Origin: a bacterium
Lineage (GTDB): Bacteria; Vulcanimicrobiota; CADAWZ01
NCBI GenBank assembly: GCA_024409025.1
Contig: JAKSUM010000070.1
Span: forward strand, 1 to 6,859
DNA: 6,859 nucleotides
Direction of reading: 5' to 3'
The notes beneath the pieces are model-generated. The model was given only the letters and a program-made list of their open reading frames with translations, was not told where the DNA came from and did no database searches. Shown here one piece after another: positions 5,344 through 6,859 of the stretch. Position numbers and translations under genes: made by a program. Every line of letters starts with the position of its first letter. The stretch's first letter is position 1.

Positions 5344-6859
5344 TTCGCACGCCTCTTATTTTTCAAATCCTCAACCGCCATATAGAATGCAGGCAGGATA
5401 AGAAGAGTGAAAAGCGTTGAAGTGGCAAGTCCGCCTGTAAGAACTATTGCAAGAGGCTTCTCTATCTCTGAGCCTGCCGAATTTGCAAAAAGAATCGGAA
5501 TCAGGGCAAGCACCGTACAGAGTACAGTCATAAGCTTGGGTCTGAGCCTGTCAGTGCTTGCAAGCTTTATTGCCTCGTTCTTCTCATATCCTTTTTCAAG
5601 AAATTCCCGAGTCTGGGAGAAAAGGACAAGGGAATTCTCAATAGCAATTCCGAAGACCGCAATAAAGCCGACTCCTGAAGAAACATTTATCGTCTCACCA
5701 AAAAGCAGGAGCGATATTATTCCTCCAATCAGGGCGCTCGGCGCCGTAAGAAGTATTATTAGCGATTCGGACAGGGTTCCAAGCACAAGATATATTATCG
5801 CAAACACGGCAATAAGGGCAAGAACTGAAGCATAGCCGAGAGCCTTCATAGCCCTCTGCTGGTTTTCATACTGGCCTGCAAATACCACCCTGAAATTTTT
5901 GGCTATTCCGGCATCCCGTATTTTTTCCGCAATTTCGGAAACAATGCCTGAAAGAGAGCCCTTTTCTATGGAGGCATTTATATTGGTCATCCTGCTCATG
6001 GCCTCTCTCCATATCACGTTAGGGCCTTCCGTCAGCTCTATGTCGGCGACCTGTGAAAGCGGAATCTTTCTTCCGTCAGGAGCGTCAATAAGCAGCCTGC
6101 CAATAGCCTCGGCATCGTTCCTCTGCTCCGCCTCAGCCCTGACAAAAACGCCGTACGACCTCTGATCCACCCAGACCCTTGTTACCTCCTCTCCTCCGGC
6201 AGCAAGCCTGATAACCTCGGATATGTTTCCGACCGAGATTCCGTATGAGGCGGCAGCCTCCCTGTCAATCCTGATCTGAAGCTGGGGAATTCCAGCAGCC
6301 TGATTAAGATTGACGTCAGCAAGACCTGCGGTCTCCCTCATAATATTGCGGAGCTTTACCCCTTCGGACTGAAGCTCGGCAGGATCGTTCCCGAAAATCT
6401 TAACCTGAAGAGGAGCAGGAGTGCCTTCCATGCTTTCGTCAATTTTCAGCTGCAGGGGCTGGGTAAATGCGACGGCAACGCCTGGAATTTTTTCAATCCT
6501 GTCCCTGACCTCCTTCTTTATCACATCCACCGAAGCAGTCCTTCTGCCTCTCGGTACAAGGTTAACGATTATTTCACCTGAATTTACGGGAAGCACGCAT
6601 CCTATAGCCCTTTCGCTTCTTCCGTTTCTCCTTATGACCTTCTCGACATTAGGATTTGACATCAGAATCTGCTCTATCATTGAGGTTATCCTGTCATTTT
6701 CCTCAAGAGAGGTCTCAGGAGATGCTGCGGTGGAAATGACCCATGCGCCCTCATCCATCTTCGGCATGAAATCCCTTCCGGGGATAAGAAGCAGGAAAAG
6801 CGACGCAACCATAATGACATTTCCGGCAACAGATACCGCCATCCTGTTCCTTATGACCA
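5340..6859 (-). CDS. Heavy-metal-type RND efflux transporter (CzcA/CusA family), C-terminal half, 5' truncated
   Basis: The inner-membrane pump subunit of a proton-driven tripartite efflux complex. The frame is open to the right edge (codons for VIRNR precede the Met at 6842-6840), so that Met is internal. About 505 of the ~1,030-1,050 residues usual for the family are present. Numbered from that Met: TM7 (3-21), the CzcA-type block FMPKMDEGAW (25-34), the second large periplasmic porter/docking loop (about 35-333, with VKIFGNDP at 147-154), then TM8-TM12 (about 335-356, 360-381, 390-410, 436-454, 464-487). The segments RLRPKLMT (432-439) and GSEIEKPLA (457-465) match the HME-RND family. The TM4 proton-relay acidic residues are in the missing half. 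Substrate is uncertain: the periplasmic block around RRNGRSERA differs from the classic Cus copper/silver type, and metal specificity cannot be set from this half. Adaptor and outer-membrane partner genes, if present, lie outside the window. It ends in the shared terminator. Confidence 0.93.
   Translation of the reverse strand, partial: VIRNRMAVSVAGNVIMVASLFLLLIPGRDFMPKMDEGAWVISTAASPETSLEENDRITSMIEQILMSNPNVEKVIRRNGRSERAIGCVLPVNSGEIIVNLVPRGRRTASVDVIKKEVRDRIEKIPGVAVAFTQPLQLKIDESMEGTPAPLQVKIFGNDPAELQSEGVKLRNIMRETAGLADVNLNQAAGIPQLQIRIDREAAASYGISVGNISEVIRLAAGGEEVTRVWVDQRSYGVFVRAEAEQRNDAEAIGRLLIDAPDGRKIPLSQVADIELTEGPNVIWREAMSRMTNINASIEKGSLSGIVSEIAEKIRDAGIAKNFRVVFAGQYENQQRAMKALGYASVLALIAVFAIIYLVLGTLSESLIILLTAPSALIGGIISLLLFGETINVSSGVGFIAVFGIAIENSLVLFSQTREFLEKGYEKNEAIKLASTDRLRPKLMTVLCTVLALIPILFANSAGSEIEKPLAIVLTGGLATSTLFTLLILPAFYMAVEDLKNKRRAK

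Noticed and set aside
5407..5835. 142-codon plus-strand open frame opposite the RND gene
   Set aside because: It lies wholly within the conserved TM8-TM12 coding region on the other strand and has no motif of its own.
6840..6842. Met at 6842 as the start of the RND gene
   Set aside because: It lies in the middle of the family's usual sequence (just before TM7), and the frame continues without a stop to the right edge.
1..6859. Defence, toxin-antitoxin or mobile-element system
   Set aside because: No transposase, integrase, nuclease, toxin-like small gene pair, terminal inverted repeat or tRNA gene is seen; all genes fit housekeeping, signalling or transport families.

Overview
The window is almost entirely coding and comes from a bacterium. 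A heavy-metal-type RND efflux transporter (HME-RND/CzcA-like) points to a two-membrane (Gram-negative-type) cell envelope. Codon choice is distinctive: Ile is mostly ATA, Arg mostly AGG/AGA and Gly mostly GGA, at what looks like moderate GC (not computed). I cannot name a phylum from this.

Plus strand, 1-5303: five genes in a row with almost no space between them. They are the 3' part of truB (tRNA pseudouridine-55 synthase; its start lies before the window), an AmmeMemoRadiSam-family radical SAM enzyme (AmrS type), a membrane sensor histidine kinase, a NarL/FixJ-type response regulator, and a membrane-anchored protein with an N-terminal zinc ribbon, tandem PEGA-like repeats and an acidic Ca-binding-like C-terminal domain. 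The junctions are 0 nt, 1 nt, a 4-nt ATGA overlap and 12 nt, so this is very probably the tail of one operon whose promoter lies upstream of the window.

5300-5343: a long, perfectly paired hairpin with an A-tract on one arm and a T-tract on the other. It is a bidirectional terminator shared by two convergent genes, and both TAA stop codons sit at mirror-image positions in its arms.

Minus strand, 6859-5340: the C-terminal half of an HME-RND efflux pump, running in from beyond the right edge.

Functionally, truB belongs to tRNA modification and AmrS to a system whose chemistry is poorly defined. The kinase and regulator form an evident cognate pair, and the PEGA protein is the most likely accessory or output partner because it is co-transcribed. 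The kinase and regulator are an unusual match: a HisKA-type kinase with a LuxR-type regulator, and the kinase lacks the Thr/Asn that usually supports phosphatase activity. I see no CRISPR, mobile element or RNA gene, and nothing that clearly amounts to a new defence or mobile system. The least explained parts are the kinase sensor domain, the PEGA protein and the AmrS enzyme with no visible partners.
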